The position numbers were made by a program, and so were the translations under genes. Shown piece by piece: positions 48,076-59,800 of a DNA stretch of 64,000 nt (positions are counted from its first letter, which is position 1; each line of letters opens with the position of its first letter). The notes beneath the pieces were generated by a model. It saw nothing but the letters and a program-made list of their open reading frames with translations. It was not told the DNA's origin and searched no databases. This stretch comes from Pycnopodia helianthoides (Eukaryota; Echinodermata; Asteroidea; Forcipulatida; Asteriidae), in the NCBI GenBank assembly GCA_032158295.1, contig CM063248.1, positions 15,300,787-15,364,786 on the forward strand, written 5' to 3'.

Positions 48076-51000
48076 TAATGCATTGTGTTCTTGATGTAGT
48101 GGTGCTTTATAATATGTATGTACGTGTGTATGTACGTATAGACAAGAACAATTACCTATACTGTCTGAATAACAACACAACAAATCACTGTCTGAAATGT
48201 CTTCATTTATATGTACGTTTATTTGATATTTACACTTTTTCAATTCCTGCTTTTTTTTTGTTTTAACTTCCCACATCACTCATCCACATTTTACAACTTA
48301 CAACTTACACACTGGCAATTTTTCTGACAATTTGTATAAAGAAGGGACATAGATATCTCCAGAATAGATGAACAGAAGTGACATCAATGTACAAACACAC
48401 ACATCCACATGTTAATTGTGCTCAGCAAGAGAAAACAAATTATTGCGAAGCAACAGTAAGCAGGGAACCGTTCACAAGCAATATACAATCACATGGCATT
48501 TTTTGGCTGGTAACCTGTGTATCTGCTCAGCAAAGCTTTTTCTGTTCTTAGAAATTGTTGCTGCTTTTTTTTTTTTTTTTTTTTTAATTGTGCAGCAAGG
48601 AAAAAAATCTCCCACCTCCCCAATATGATTAGGTGGGGGGAATAGTTCCCAGAAAACTCTTCCACAAATTGCTTTTATGGCGGTCTAGATACCAGTCTGG
48701 AGTGACCAACGCTGCGAACCAAGCACTTTGGGCAGAATGTAACATTCTTTCACAATGACCATTTTTAACAAAATTCCACATTTGTCATTATGACATACCA
48801 ATGACTGATGTGCAGCAGCAGACATGAGTGATGACCATGTCAAATGTCAAACGAGTCGGCGTACAATTCTGGCGGGAATGTTGTTACTAAAAATGGAATT
48901 AATCGGCCAGTTTGTACACACTTACCGAATGTGTACAAACTGCAACATTTTGGCGTCATGCACAGAGTATCTGATTTGCCAGCCCAGCCCTACTTCGTCT
49001 CCAGTGCCCATTTTACAGAGTTTTAAACTGTGTAACAACTACAGTTGAGACTAGTTAAGCGCTCCAAATTATTGTATCACAAATTTAAGAGCAACCCGTC
49101 TCAAGCGTCTTGAAGTTCATATAAAAACATACAGTTATCCTGAATTCAAGAAATCATTTATGTTTAAATGCTTTATGATTTCTTATTATAGACATACTCC
49201 TTTTTTCTAAGCTAGTTATAATAATACGTATCTGATTTTTATACAAATAGTAGGTCTTCATCCGTCATATTTTTATTATTTGGGGTTACATGTTGGATTT
49301 ATTTTTAAAGAAAAGAAGTTGTACTGAACTTGGATACCACTACAACTAGATAACGAGGTATATAATGCTATCTTTGTAAAAAAATTGTGATAACTACAAT
49401 ACTTTAGGATATATTTTTTACTACTTTATAGGAAAATGAGTATAGCAATGATTATTCTTGCAACAGATGCAAGTGTTTTTGTACTTATTACAGAAACGCA
49501 AATTTCAATACATTTCTAAACATTTCCCTTAATATATTCAACAAAAATGTCCATTTTAGGAACTCAATATAACAGGATTATGATTCATCTTTTTTTTAAA
49601 TACAATTTCATTTCTTCTCTTCCAATAATACCATCTCATTGTAACATTTTATGGATTAAATATACAGATAGAGAAATCCAATCTGGAAAAAAAAAAATTA
49701 ATTGTACAATTTTTTTTGAAGCAGTTTTTGCAGCTAAGTGATTTTAGCTAACATTCCACAAAATAGGTCCATCTGATCTATTTTACCATAAATAAACACC
49801 TCTCCGCCATTCCTACGTTTGTGAGTATAAATTCAGAGAGAGGGAAACAGTCCCTCCGCATTCCTCAACCTCATTCCCCGGGCTGAAATTATAAGCAGCA
49901 TACATAATCAAGTAAATTGTTTCTTAAAGCCCTCAGAAAATCAGTCAGATTTATATTAAAAAGCAAGACAAGTTCAAGGGTCAAACATCACACCTGCAAT
50001 AGAAGGTTACATTTCTTCTATAAATACATCCAAATGTAAATGAAAATGAATCAACCTAAAAGAAACATTACCAGAGCTTTAATATCTTCATCCATTGTGA
50101 TCATTTTTCATTTAGGCTGGGTTCATCCAGTGTAGGATATAGGGTTACACACCAATGTTCTGACACCCCTACATTGACACCCCCCCATGCTTCGACACCC
50201 CATTATCCTATCCCTTACCCTATCCCTAATCCTATCCCTAACCCTAGCATATAGATCACAAGTGACTATGAGAAAACAGGGGCATCAGAACATAAAAGAG
50301 TCACCGCATGTAGCCCTCCTCATGTACAGACCAATCATCTTTTCTTAATGTAATGTTCTCCATCTTCTTGGTCTTCCCCTTCTCCTTCCCCCTCCCTCCC
50401 GCCACCTTTTGAGCCAATTCATTAGTTCTTGTTGTCCACCTGCTGTCTGTTATTTGGCCATTGTGTCCAGCCCATCTCAATTCAGCTTATCTCTACTGTC
50501 CTTATGACGTCTCAATTTTCTTGCATCTGACCCTGTCTCTAATTGAGCTGTGTGTAGTATCTGCCTCTTCATTGCAGCAACGGGGGCCTGAGGGGCACAT
50601 GCCATCCCCCCCCCATACCCGTCCCTCAGAATAAAAACCAGATAAATGCAGTGCCCTACAAAAAAGAACATGCCCCACCCCCACTAAACTAATGCCCCTC
50701 CCCAAGTGGAAAACAAAACCTGGCTATGCCACTGCTCTTTGAGCAATACAAAACTTGTGTTTTTATTATATCTGTGTCGATCGACCCTCTGTATCTAGCA
50801 GAACAAATATTGCGATACAAAACAATTTCGTAACTTGGATTGTCACCGTGTGTTCTTTTATCAAGGTGCAGGTAAAGGTGCATCCAGGCAATCAGACAGA
50901 GGCTTGAGGGGGAAATAGACTGGCCCCTTCTCCTTCTATCGGTGCTATCTCCATTTACTGAATGCATGGAACATGACAATCAGGACATGATACAGATCAG

Positions 51001-52306
51001 AGTGCAGACATTGGAGTTGCAGAGAAAGCAGAACAGAACCCATACAAGGACAGCACAGTTAAAGTTTTTTTTTTTTTTTTAAAGCTAACTGTAATTGGTT
51101 GTTGTCCTAAAGTTTCCTCACATTATCAAGCGGCTCTTTTTTATAAATTCCAAAAAGACATTAAGTCATCATTACACAGACCAAAGCTTTTTCTTGGGTG
51201 AGTTTTACAACATCTAAACTGAACTACTCTCGTGTCCGTCCAAATAAGCCGGCTTTTGCTGTAGCTAAAGCTTACTTGCTTCTTCTTCAACCCATACTTC
51301 AGCCGTTCCGGACAAAGCGGATACGGACAGGACAATCTGTCAAAATGTACAAGGTAATATTTATCGTTGGATGTTTACCTTTCCACCATCAATAGCTAAG
51401 CATAACGCAACCAGTGAAATAATACTGCTAATACTTGTTTAAGATAACAATTCCATAAATCTGAATTATACAAACCGAAAAATAAAAATGGACAAATGAG
51501 AAAAATAAAATACAAAAATCCATTAAATAAGCATTGCACGTCATTAAAAAATATATCGCAAATTAACTGTAAGGAACTTCAGCAAAAATTCACAAATGGT
51601 ACGTGTATCACACCAAATCGCTTTAGTCGTGGATTTGTTGTAGTTGCTTGATACAAGTCACTTTTTTGTCCTCATTTTCCTGGGCTTGTTTCTTTTGCAT
51701 TTAAGCCTCACAATTACGACACAAAACCGAGGAAATTCTGTCGCTCGCATGGACATCCTCACCCACTGACCATAAAAACAAAACGATCAAATACTTGCAT
51801 AACTTATCCCAATATATAACAGCAATATGCACAGATGTTATGAGTACCATACTTGGTAGACTATGAATAAATCATGTTGGTATTAAAGAAATGTTGACAC
51901 GGCATCCTAACCCCCCTCCCCTTCCCGACCAAACACTAACCAACAGTTTATGAAGGCCAAAGGAAATGCATCTACTGCCTTTTTCTTCAAGGCAAATCAG
52001 AAAGCTCTACTTAAACAATTAAGACTAAATCTCCGCCTTGCCTAATAGTACATCCCTACTCTCAGGAACGTACATGTAGATTAAATAACATATCTGGCTA
52101 GGAGCTCATAATATAATGCACTTGCTTTGTTTTCCCAACACACCCAGTCCATCCCTCCATACTCTGCAACAAAAACTGTGCAGAAATGCATTACAATTTG
52201 AGTTACAATTTGAGTTCTACGAAATGAACTGCATTCGGTCATTTGTATTATTTTGGTTCCATTGTTAAATACACCAATAAACACTGTAGACACCGTGCTT
52301 TTAGGG
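48076..52306. other. AT-rich intergenic DNA
   Basis: No coding exon is supported. It contains a T-run at about 48567-48588, a 13-bp hairpin at 48908, a short (CCCTAT)-like stretch at about 50205-50250 and a T-run at 51065-51080. The best open frames are short and lack splice signals or family resemblance. Confidence 0.5.
48908..48942. repeat. 13-bp perfect hairpin
   Basis: CAGTTTGTACACA and TGTGTACAAACTG are exact complements around the 9-base loop CTTACCGAA. Confidence 0.9.
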
Positions 52307-52640
52307 TCCTGCATATCTCAATACACATGGAAAATGAGTTTCTGAGTCCTGTATATCTCAATACACATGGAAAATGAGTTTCTGAGTCCTGTATATCTCA
52401 ATACACATGAAAAAAGAGTTTTCAAGTCCAATCTCAACACACATGGAAATGAGTTTCTGAGTCCTGTATATCTCAACACACATGGAAACCAGTTTCTGAG
52501 TCATGTGTATTTTAATACACATGGAAAATGAGTTTCCAAGTCCAATCTCAATACACGTGGGAATGAGTTTCCAAGTCCAATCTCAACACACATGGAAATG
52601 AGTTTCTGAGTCCCGTTTATCTCGGTGCACATGTAAACGA
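52307..52640 (+). repeat. about 40-bp minisatellite downstream of MYCBP2
   Basis: About eight irregular copies of TCCTGTATATCTCAATACAC plus ATGGAAAATGAGTTTCTGAG, some shortened to GAGTTTCCAAGTCCAATCTC forms. The array lies 1.1 kb past the MYCBP2 stop codon. Confidence 0.9.
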
Positions 52641-53733
52641 GTTTTTCAAACATTGCCTCATTCTGCAAGCATTACGTTCAATTCCGATCTACGAAGTTCT
52701 TTTGAAAATCAACTTAATTCTTACAAGTTTACTTGTCGGTGATTTTGTTTTGTTTTATATTTGTTTCTTTTCAGGACAATTGCTTTTAGTTGTTGTTTTT
52801 TTGTCATATAAATTTTGATATTTTTTTTTGTATACATCATGTATTTTCCATTTTTTTTATGTTTTATTTTTGATTTTTGAATGTATTTTTTTTTTTTATA
52901 AAATTTTCTTTGTGCTGATACTATACTAGACAGCTTTAGTTTTTTTCTCTCTTTTTCCGAGTACCCAAAACAGACAAAAATTAAAATTCCGTTTAAGCTT
53001 TCGAAAGCACAGCCTAATAACTTACCAATGTAAAGCCTTCCCTATACAGAATACGCATAGAGTCTCTCACAAAACAGACCCAACTTAATACTTTCTCTAC
53101 TGCAAGACACTATTGCGGGATGCTAGCTGTATAAAAGCCCTTTATTCAGTCAAAATTCTCCAAATCTCAAGTTTGCTATAAACCCCTGATGTATATATAC
53201 CCAAATGACAAATAGTTTTGACAGAAATGATTTGAGATAACTTGGGTTAAGAATTTGAGAGATTCCACGGACTGTTTATATTTCACATAGATTGGTAGGA
53301 CGGCGGTTGAGCTCTTTAGAAGTGGGAACACGGGGGGGGGGGGGGGGGCTGCTGCAAACTTCACACTAATTCAAAGCAAAAATTTGACGTCACAATTTTA
53401 CATGGCAAATGCGGCTTAACTTTTAAGGAACATTGGCACAGTTCTGAGATGAGAACTCCCTTCGTTCACTTCGTAGAAATGTCAGTCAGGGAACCAAGTA
53501 AAAAGAGTCTCCATTCAGCCATACACTATCTCCATGTAGCCAGTTAGTGTATACCACTTCCTCGAAGAATGATGATGGACAGGTCAGAATGTTGGGAGCG
53601 TAGTCGCCGCAGACACGGGATTCCACTTTGACTGATCAGGAATGATTGAATCTTCAGCACACTTGTTGTACCAGACTTCACAACCCCCCTTTCACCTCCT
53701 ACAGGGTTTATGCCTCGGTGGCGGTGGGGGGTT
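52640..53733 (-). other. probable MYCBP2 3' UTR and flank
   Basis: No coding sequence is visible. The stretch is AT-rich, with long T runs on the plus strand around 52.74-52.95 kb and a G run of about 18 at 53331-53348. The part nearest the stop codon is presumably 3' UTR. Confidence 0.45.
53141..53146 (-). promoter_or_regulatory. candidate MYCBP2 poly(A) signal
   Basis: This is the first AATAAA on the minus strand after the MYCBP2 stop, about 590 bp downstream. The interval contains no earlier canonical hexamer that I could find. Other AATAAA-like sites lie further on in T-rich DNA, so the true end could be later. Confidence 0.4.
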
Positions 53734-53849
53734 TCAGAATGTGTGAGCGTTCCTACAGACTCCACAGCCCAGGGCGAACTCTTCCCCCGTCGGTGGGTGC
53801 TCTACGTGAAGAGGGCATTCGTCTCCTTCAAGCTGCTTGGCCCTCGGAC
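53734..53849 (-). CDS. MYCBP2: MYCBP2 terminal exon and stop codon
   Basis: This 116-nt exon completes the split Gly and ends in TGA at 53734-53736. It encodes the conserved C-terminus with [15 protein letters not shown] and [11 protein letters not shown], giving the last zinc ligands. The acceptor is GGTTTAG. The 3' UTR follows toward lower coordinates. Confidence 0.96.
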
Positions 53850-56800
53850 CTAAACCAAGAAACAAAGTATAGGATCATTCCCAGCGTCTAACGCTAATAA
53901 ATTGTACTTGCCTCTGATCACAGAACATATTAGAACTTACTCCCTTCTTACCACTTCCCAGTCTCTGCTATTGCAATAAATCCATCCATCAACATCAAAG
54001 TAGGAAAATGTTATTGAGTACAAGATTAGGGCAGGATTTGACCCAATGCCCTCCGGATTAACATGCCGCTATCTAGCGTATCCCAGCGCCTTAGTACAGC
54101 CAGGATATTTTAAATGAAATACGATGCTTCTGCACTATCAAACTCACTTGAAACATTTTTGTGACACAACGATGTCAAGTCACAAATATTATTAGGCAAT
54201 CAGATTTCTGATACCTATAGTGAATACAAATTTGAGTAACCAGGGAATTTCCCCCACCGTCTCCAGCCCAACTCAAACTCTATCGATCCATCCCGCCCCA
54301 CGCCTTCAACTATCACTCCTGGTGTCCCCCCCTTCCCAACCCCTGTAGTCTCTTACCAGCCGGGCAGTGAGGAAGATCTGGCTTTGGAATGCTGGTGATC
54401 CTTTGGAAGTCATCGTGGCAAGCATTGCAGAAGTGCGTACGACCGAAGCAGAAGAACACAGCGACTGAACAGCAGTAGCGGCATTTGTACTCCAGGAAAT
54501 CTGTCCCGTGCTTTGGACACATCTGAGGTAGAATCAAAAGGGAACATGAAACGTTGGAGTTTGGAGGATTTTAATATTCATAAAAAGCATCTTCTGCAAA
54601 AGGTGTTCATGTCTTAGTAGGTTGTACTCTCTACAGCTCTTGTAAATTGTGTCTTATCTTTGTAATGTGTCTTGCATTTTTTATTTCATCATATATCTTG
54701 ACACAAGTTTTGATCATTTTGACAGGCCTTTACGAGGTAGAATCGAGAGAGAAGGTGGAGCAATGCATTTCAGAGGTTTTTGTCATTCATAAAAAGCATC
54801 TTCTGCAAAAGGTTTCAATCAATGGTGTTCATATCTTAGTAGATGGTATTCTCTACAGCTCTTGTTAATTGTGTGTTAACTATGTAATGTGTCTTGCATT
54901 TTTATTTCATCATATATCTTGACACATGTTTTGATCATTTTGTTTACAGGACTTTAGCTGCACTGGGGTGTTTGTAGGGGTGTCTACCCGTTGAAACTGA
55001 GGAATCTAACAGAAGGGATCTACGCGCTTGTTTTGACAGAGCAAGGGTGTCCTTGCTTCACCTTCATGTACAAAACCAACAGAGACATCGCTAAAACAAA
55101 ACCAAGTCCAAACAATTGGAGAAAAGAGAGAGAAGTCCTTGATTTGTGTGATGGGTGGATAATTGTACACATTCAAAGTGGGACACTACAACAAAAGGGG
55201 CAATGGCATCCCCAGTTGGGTGAAGGTCCATAGTTGGAAAGTATGTACAAAATCAATGAGAGCTTGTAGCCAATAAGTTACAAACAAGAGAGGAACAGGA
55301 GGTCTCCAATTGCAGGTGTTTACACACTTGAGTGAGTGTGTGTATAAATGGAGGGCGAGATAAGGAAGGAAGAGGTTGGCCCTCATTCAGCTTAATGTAT
55401 GTATTGTCTACACTGTACTAAAAAAGTAGTTGTTGCTACCGAAAGCTCATGCAGTTTTTTTTATATAATTAATTAGTCTTTATTTGCTACCACTACCTTC
55501 CTTGTTTCGTCGATACTGGTCATTGCACTACTTCAAAAAGCTGTGTTTCACTGAAAGGTCACCCCAGGTTCAACGGTACATAAATAACACAAGACGGAAG
55601 TAAAATGAACAAAGAAATATGTTATGTGCAAAACCCATACCTGCGCCCTGGAGACATCTGAGCAGGCACCACACACTAACTCCGTGGGGTCATAGTCACC
55701 CTGTATCCCAACCTCTTGATCACAACGAGCTTCACCCCCGTAGTAAGCCTGAAGAAAAGAGGGAGAACAGACCAACATTTAGATTGAAATGTAACAACAT
55801 AACTACACGCAGTTTTTGTCTGTGTATGCTTTGCATTATCCACAAGCCAGCCCTGGTAGGACGCCAGTCTCCATTGCACTGCACCAGAGCTGCCAACATT
55901 TGCATCTTGCAATCAGGGAGATTTTTTACAGGAATCACAGAGATATTTAGAAATACATTCAGCATAATATGGAAAAAAGTTTCCACAATCAGGGAGACTT
56001 TCAACTTTGTTCATCAGAACATGGAAATATTGGTTTATTTTCAGGGAACTTTCTGCAGAATCAGGGAGGGTTGGCAGCTCTGCTGCACTGACTACCTGGG
56101 TATAAAGCCTCTTTACAAAGCCAATCAAACTTCAACTGATGCTTGTTCATAGTTTTTACCTGTATTAAGAAGCTGAAATTGCATTCATATATTCTTCTTG
56201 TTCATAACTATACTGTCGATGGGTCCACAAGTAACAAATATATTCATAAAACGGAAAGCAGATTCACGCTTCCATTGTAAGCATTATATACGGATCAACA
56301 GGCAACGATTCCAACCTGGGCGAATTAGCCGCCATAGCCGAGGTCAGTGCTTACCTTTTTACATTTGAAGCACACATAGTACGCATAACGATTCATTGCA
56401 AAGCCTGCTGTATCATTATAGAACCTGGCACCGGGCGTGGTGATAGCTTCACAGTTATGCAGACCCTCGTACTCTAGTCTCATCAGAGCTTTACGTCTCA
56501 CATCGGCCTGGAGATCAGTGATTGGAGCTAAGACGTCGTGGAGGACTTTATGTTCCATGTTGGCCTGGAAGGAAGCATTGCAATACAATTATTATTTTTT
56601 AAATAAAGGAAGGCGTTTATACCATTTAGAGAAAGTACTGATTCTGGTGTAGTGACCCAATCCATCTGATGTCATCATCACAACAATCTTGGTTGCACCA
56701 TTTTGGGAGTCAATGTGTGCTATACAGTGTAGTGTGCATTGAATCAAGATAAGGTACAGCATCAGTGTTGGTATGACTGCTGCTTCTGGTATGCTCATTA

Positions 56801-59800
56801 AATCAAGATACCGTACAGCATTGGTAATGTTGGTGAGACTGCTGTTTCTGGTATGCTCATTGAACCAAGATGCGGTACAGCATTGGTAATGTTGATGAGA
56901 CTGCTGTTTCTGGTATGCTCATTGAATCAATATAATGTACAGCACTGGAAGTGTTGGTGAGACTGCTGTTTCTGGTATGCTCATTGAACCAAGATGCGGT
57001 ACAGCATTGGTAATGTTGGTGAGACTGCTGTTTCTGGTATGCTCATTGAATTAAGATAAGGTACAATATAGGTAATGTTGATATGACTGCTGTTTCTGGT
57101 ATGCTCATTGAATTAAGATAAGGTACAATATAGGTAATGTTGATATGACTGCTGTTTCTGGTATGCTCATTGAATCAGCATAAGGTACAGCATTGGCAAC
57201 GCTACAAATTGAAAGTCATGCCTAATGATGTACTGTATCTCCTGCTTCATACCTTGCAGATCGGGCAGAGGGAGAATCCAAAGGTGATCCGGGGTCCAAC
57301 CCACTGTCTCTCTAACACATTCTGGCAGCAGTGTTGATGGAATACATGACCGCAGTCAAGCTATATCAAAAGAGTATGACGAAATAAGGCGTTACAAATT
57401 CTACAAGCTATATCAAAAGAGTATGACAAAATGGATGATTTTGGATGACTTTGAATTTTCAGACAGTAGGAGGGTTGACTGTGTACTTTGTGGATGCATT
57501 CACCACATTATATCATAATGCAGGCAGGAATAGTTTATCTATCAATCAAAACCATGTGCACAATATACATTGATCAAATGGTAGGAGGGTTAACTATTGT
57601 TGTTATAAACATTACTGAATCATGTACGATACCTGTATAGCAGGAGCACACGCCAAGGCCTCTGTGAAGCATATCATGCACATATCATCAGCATCTTGCT
57701 TCAGGGAGACGTCCCTGCTGCACCCGTGAAGACAAGGTAGGCAGACGTCTTCGTCCTTGACCCCTCCACAGAGATGACCGCACGGCATCGTCTTGGTGCA
57801 GGCGTTCTTGATGTGTTTCTGGCAGTCAGGGTCATCACAGACGCTGCCCACGGCCAAGAGGCCACTGGTCGCTAGGGAGCCGCAGAAGCGGCAGGTGCCG
57901 ACGGTGCTACCCGCTGCAGCACTAGCTGAGTTACCTGTTAATGGCATGTGACATGGCGAATATTACATGAGTGAACAGTGTGATTCATCATTGCTTTTTA
58001 GAAGAGTACATTCATTCCAATCCTAACCATTATTGCTTAGTCCTTCGGATGGGCGAAAAAGCTGTTGGTTCCGCAAGTTGTGTAAGGCACGTAAAAGAAC
58101 CTAACTACACTTATTGCTAAGAAAAGAGGTTTGCCCCGGTGTTTCTGGCAATGGCTGCTGAATGCGCCACAGCACCTTGTAAACCCTTATAAAGGTGTTA
58201 CATAAATGGGTCTCATAATTCAAAAACTTCAAAAACCTGTCTGGAAATTAATAATGATAAGAGCTTTTAGACGCCCGTAGATAAAGCACTATATAAAAAT
58301 AGTTATTATCATTATTATTAACTAAATAGAATAAAAATCCATATTCCTGAGTTATCAACTAACAAACTTACATTTTTTTAAACAGAGGGATACATAATAA
58401 ATTTTATGAGAACAGAAAAGAAGAAGATGTGTCTCCCCCTACCTGAGGCAGCCTCTTTGAATTCTACCATTGCTTTGAGCGTCTTGGAATCAGTTAACGT
58501 CATGATCCAGAAGAGTTTACTACGACCGCATCCTTCATGGAGATCCACCTTAATCGCCTCCTCCTCTTCCTTGAAGACCTTCAAACATCATGAAGACAAG
58601 AAACAATCATTGAACAAAACATCAACAACACTCGTAATAATTGAATAGATGCTATATTTGCATCTGGGATAAAGAATAGTATTCGGTTATACCCTTACAC
58701 CGAAGTGTGTAAAGCACTGTGTACTCGGTACTTCTGAAAAAAACAGTTTCACAGACAAATTACTGGAGTGAGATTCAAACCCACGACCTTCGCCATTATA
58801 GAGTAAGAATTGGTAAGACATTTGCTCAGGCAGGCATCAAGGAGGAGCTCTCTGTCTATCCCTGACAAGTAGCACTGATGAAGAGCCTTTTGGAATTGCA
58901 AAGGCCGTGGGCTCGAATCCCACCCGAGTAACATGCCTGTGGATTTTGGTATTAGACATAGCCATGGCACTATCAAATAGGAAAATAGCCTGTCTCTTTA
59001 ATATTGAGCACGTATCACCAAAAAAAAAGAAGAAAAGAGGCAAAACACAAATGAGGAACAAACATTTCTTCTTGTCAAGCCTAAATCAGTCTCATAATTC
59101 AAAGACTTAAAAAAAACTGTATCAAATGTTTCTCTTTGTTCAAGCGCCTTGAGTACCTTATTGGTAGATACGAGATAGTTATAGAAGACTTTGGTGTTAT
59201 TTATTGTTTAATTACCTTGCGTTGATGAGATCTCGTTCTGCGATGTAGATGCAAGACCTTGTCACATTCAGCACAAAGGTTCGCACATTCATTGCACAGG
59301 ATAATGGCTGGTGTCTCACCGTCGTCATGATTATCACAAGTCGGCTGGTGGGAGAGACAAATGGAATACATGATATTAAATAGAACATACAAATTGTACA
59401 CAAATTCATTAATGCATGGATACATTATTTTGTCATGAAGGACCGCCACAGGGATTCAAGTGTAGTCTGACATGCTGACATTACTGGGATGGGACACCCT
59501 GCATGACAGACATCTCCTTCATCAGGTTGTAATCATCTACAAAATTCTACATGGCCAAGTAAGTATAGCTACTCCTCCAAACATCATCCCCTATACGATC
59601 AAGCAGACACAACCAGACCAATCAAACATAGCCTCACCTACGGGCAACCATTCGCCAGAGTTGACTGGTACCTTCTATAGCCCTTTCACAAGAGCTGTTC
59701 ATATTAGGAACAGGCTACAAGTGGCTGCAATCACTGCAAACGAATTTGGCGCTTGCGATCCCCATTCTCCATTGACTGTGTAAGCGCCAAATTTCTACGC

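Noticed and set aside
50205..50250. Interstitial telomere repeat (CCCTAA-like words)
   Set aside because: Units vary between CCCTAT, CCCTTAC and CCCTAA over only about 45 bp, so it is a simple repeat and not telomeric.
55619..56152. 177-residue plus-strand frame
   Set aside because: It runs antisense through MYCBP2 exon k and across a hAT MITE. There is no codon-level support.
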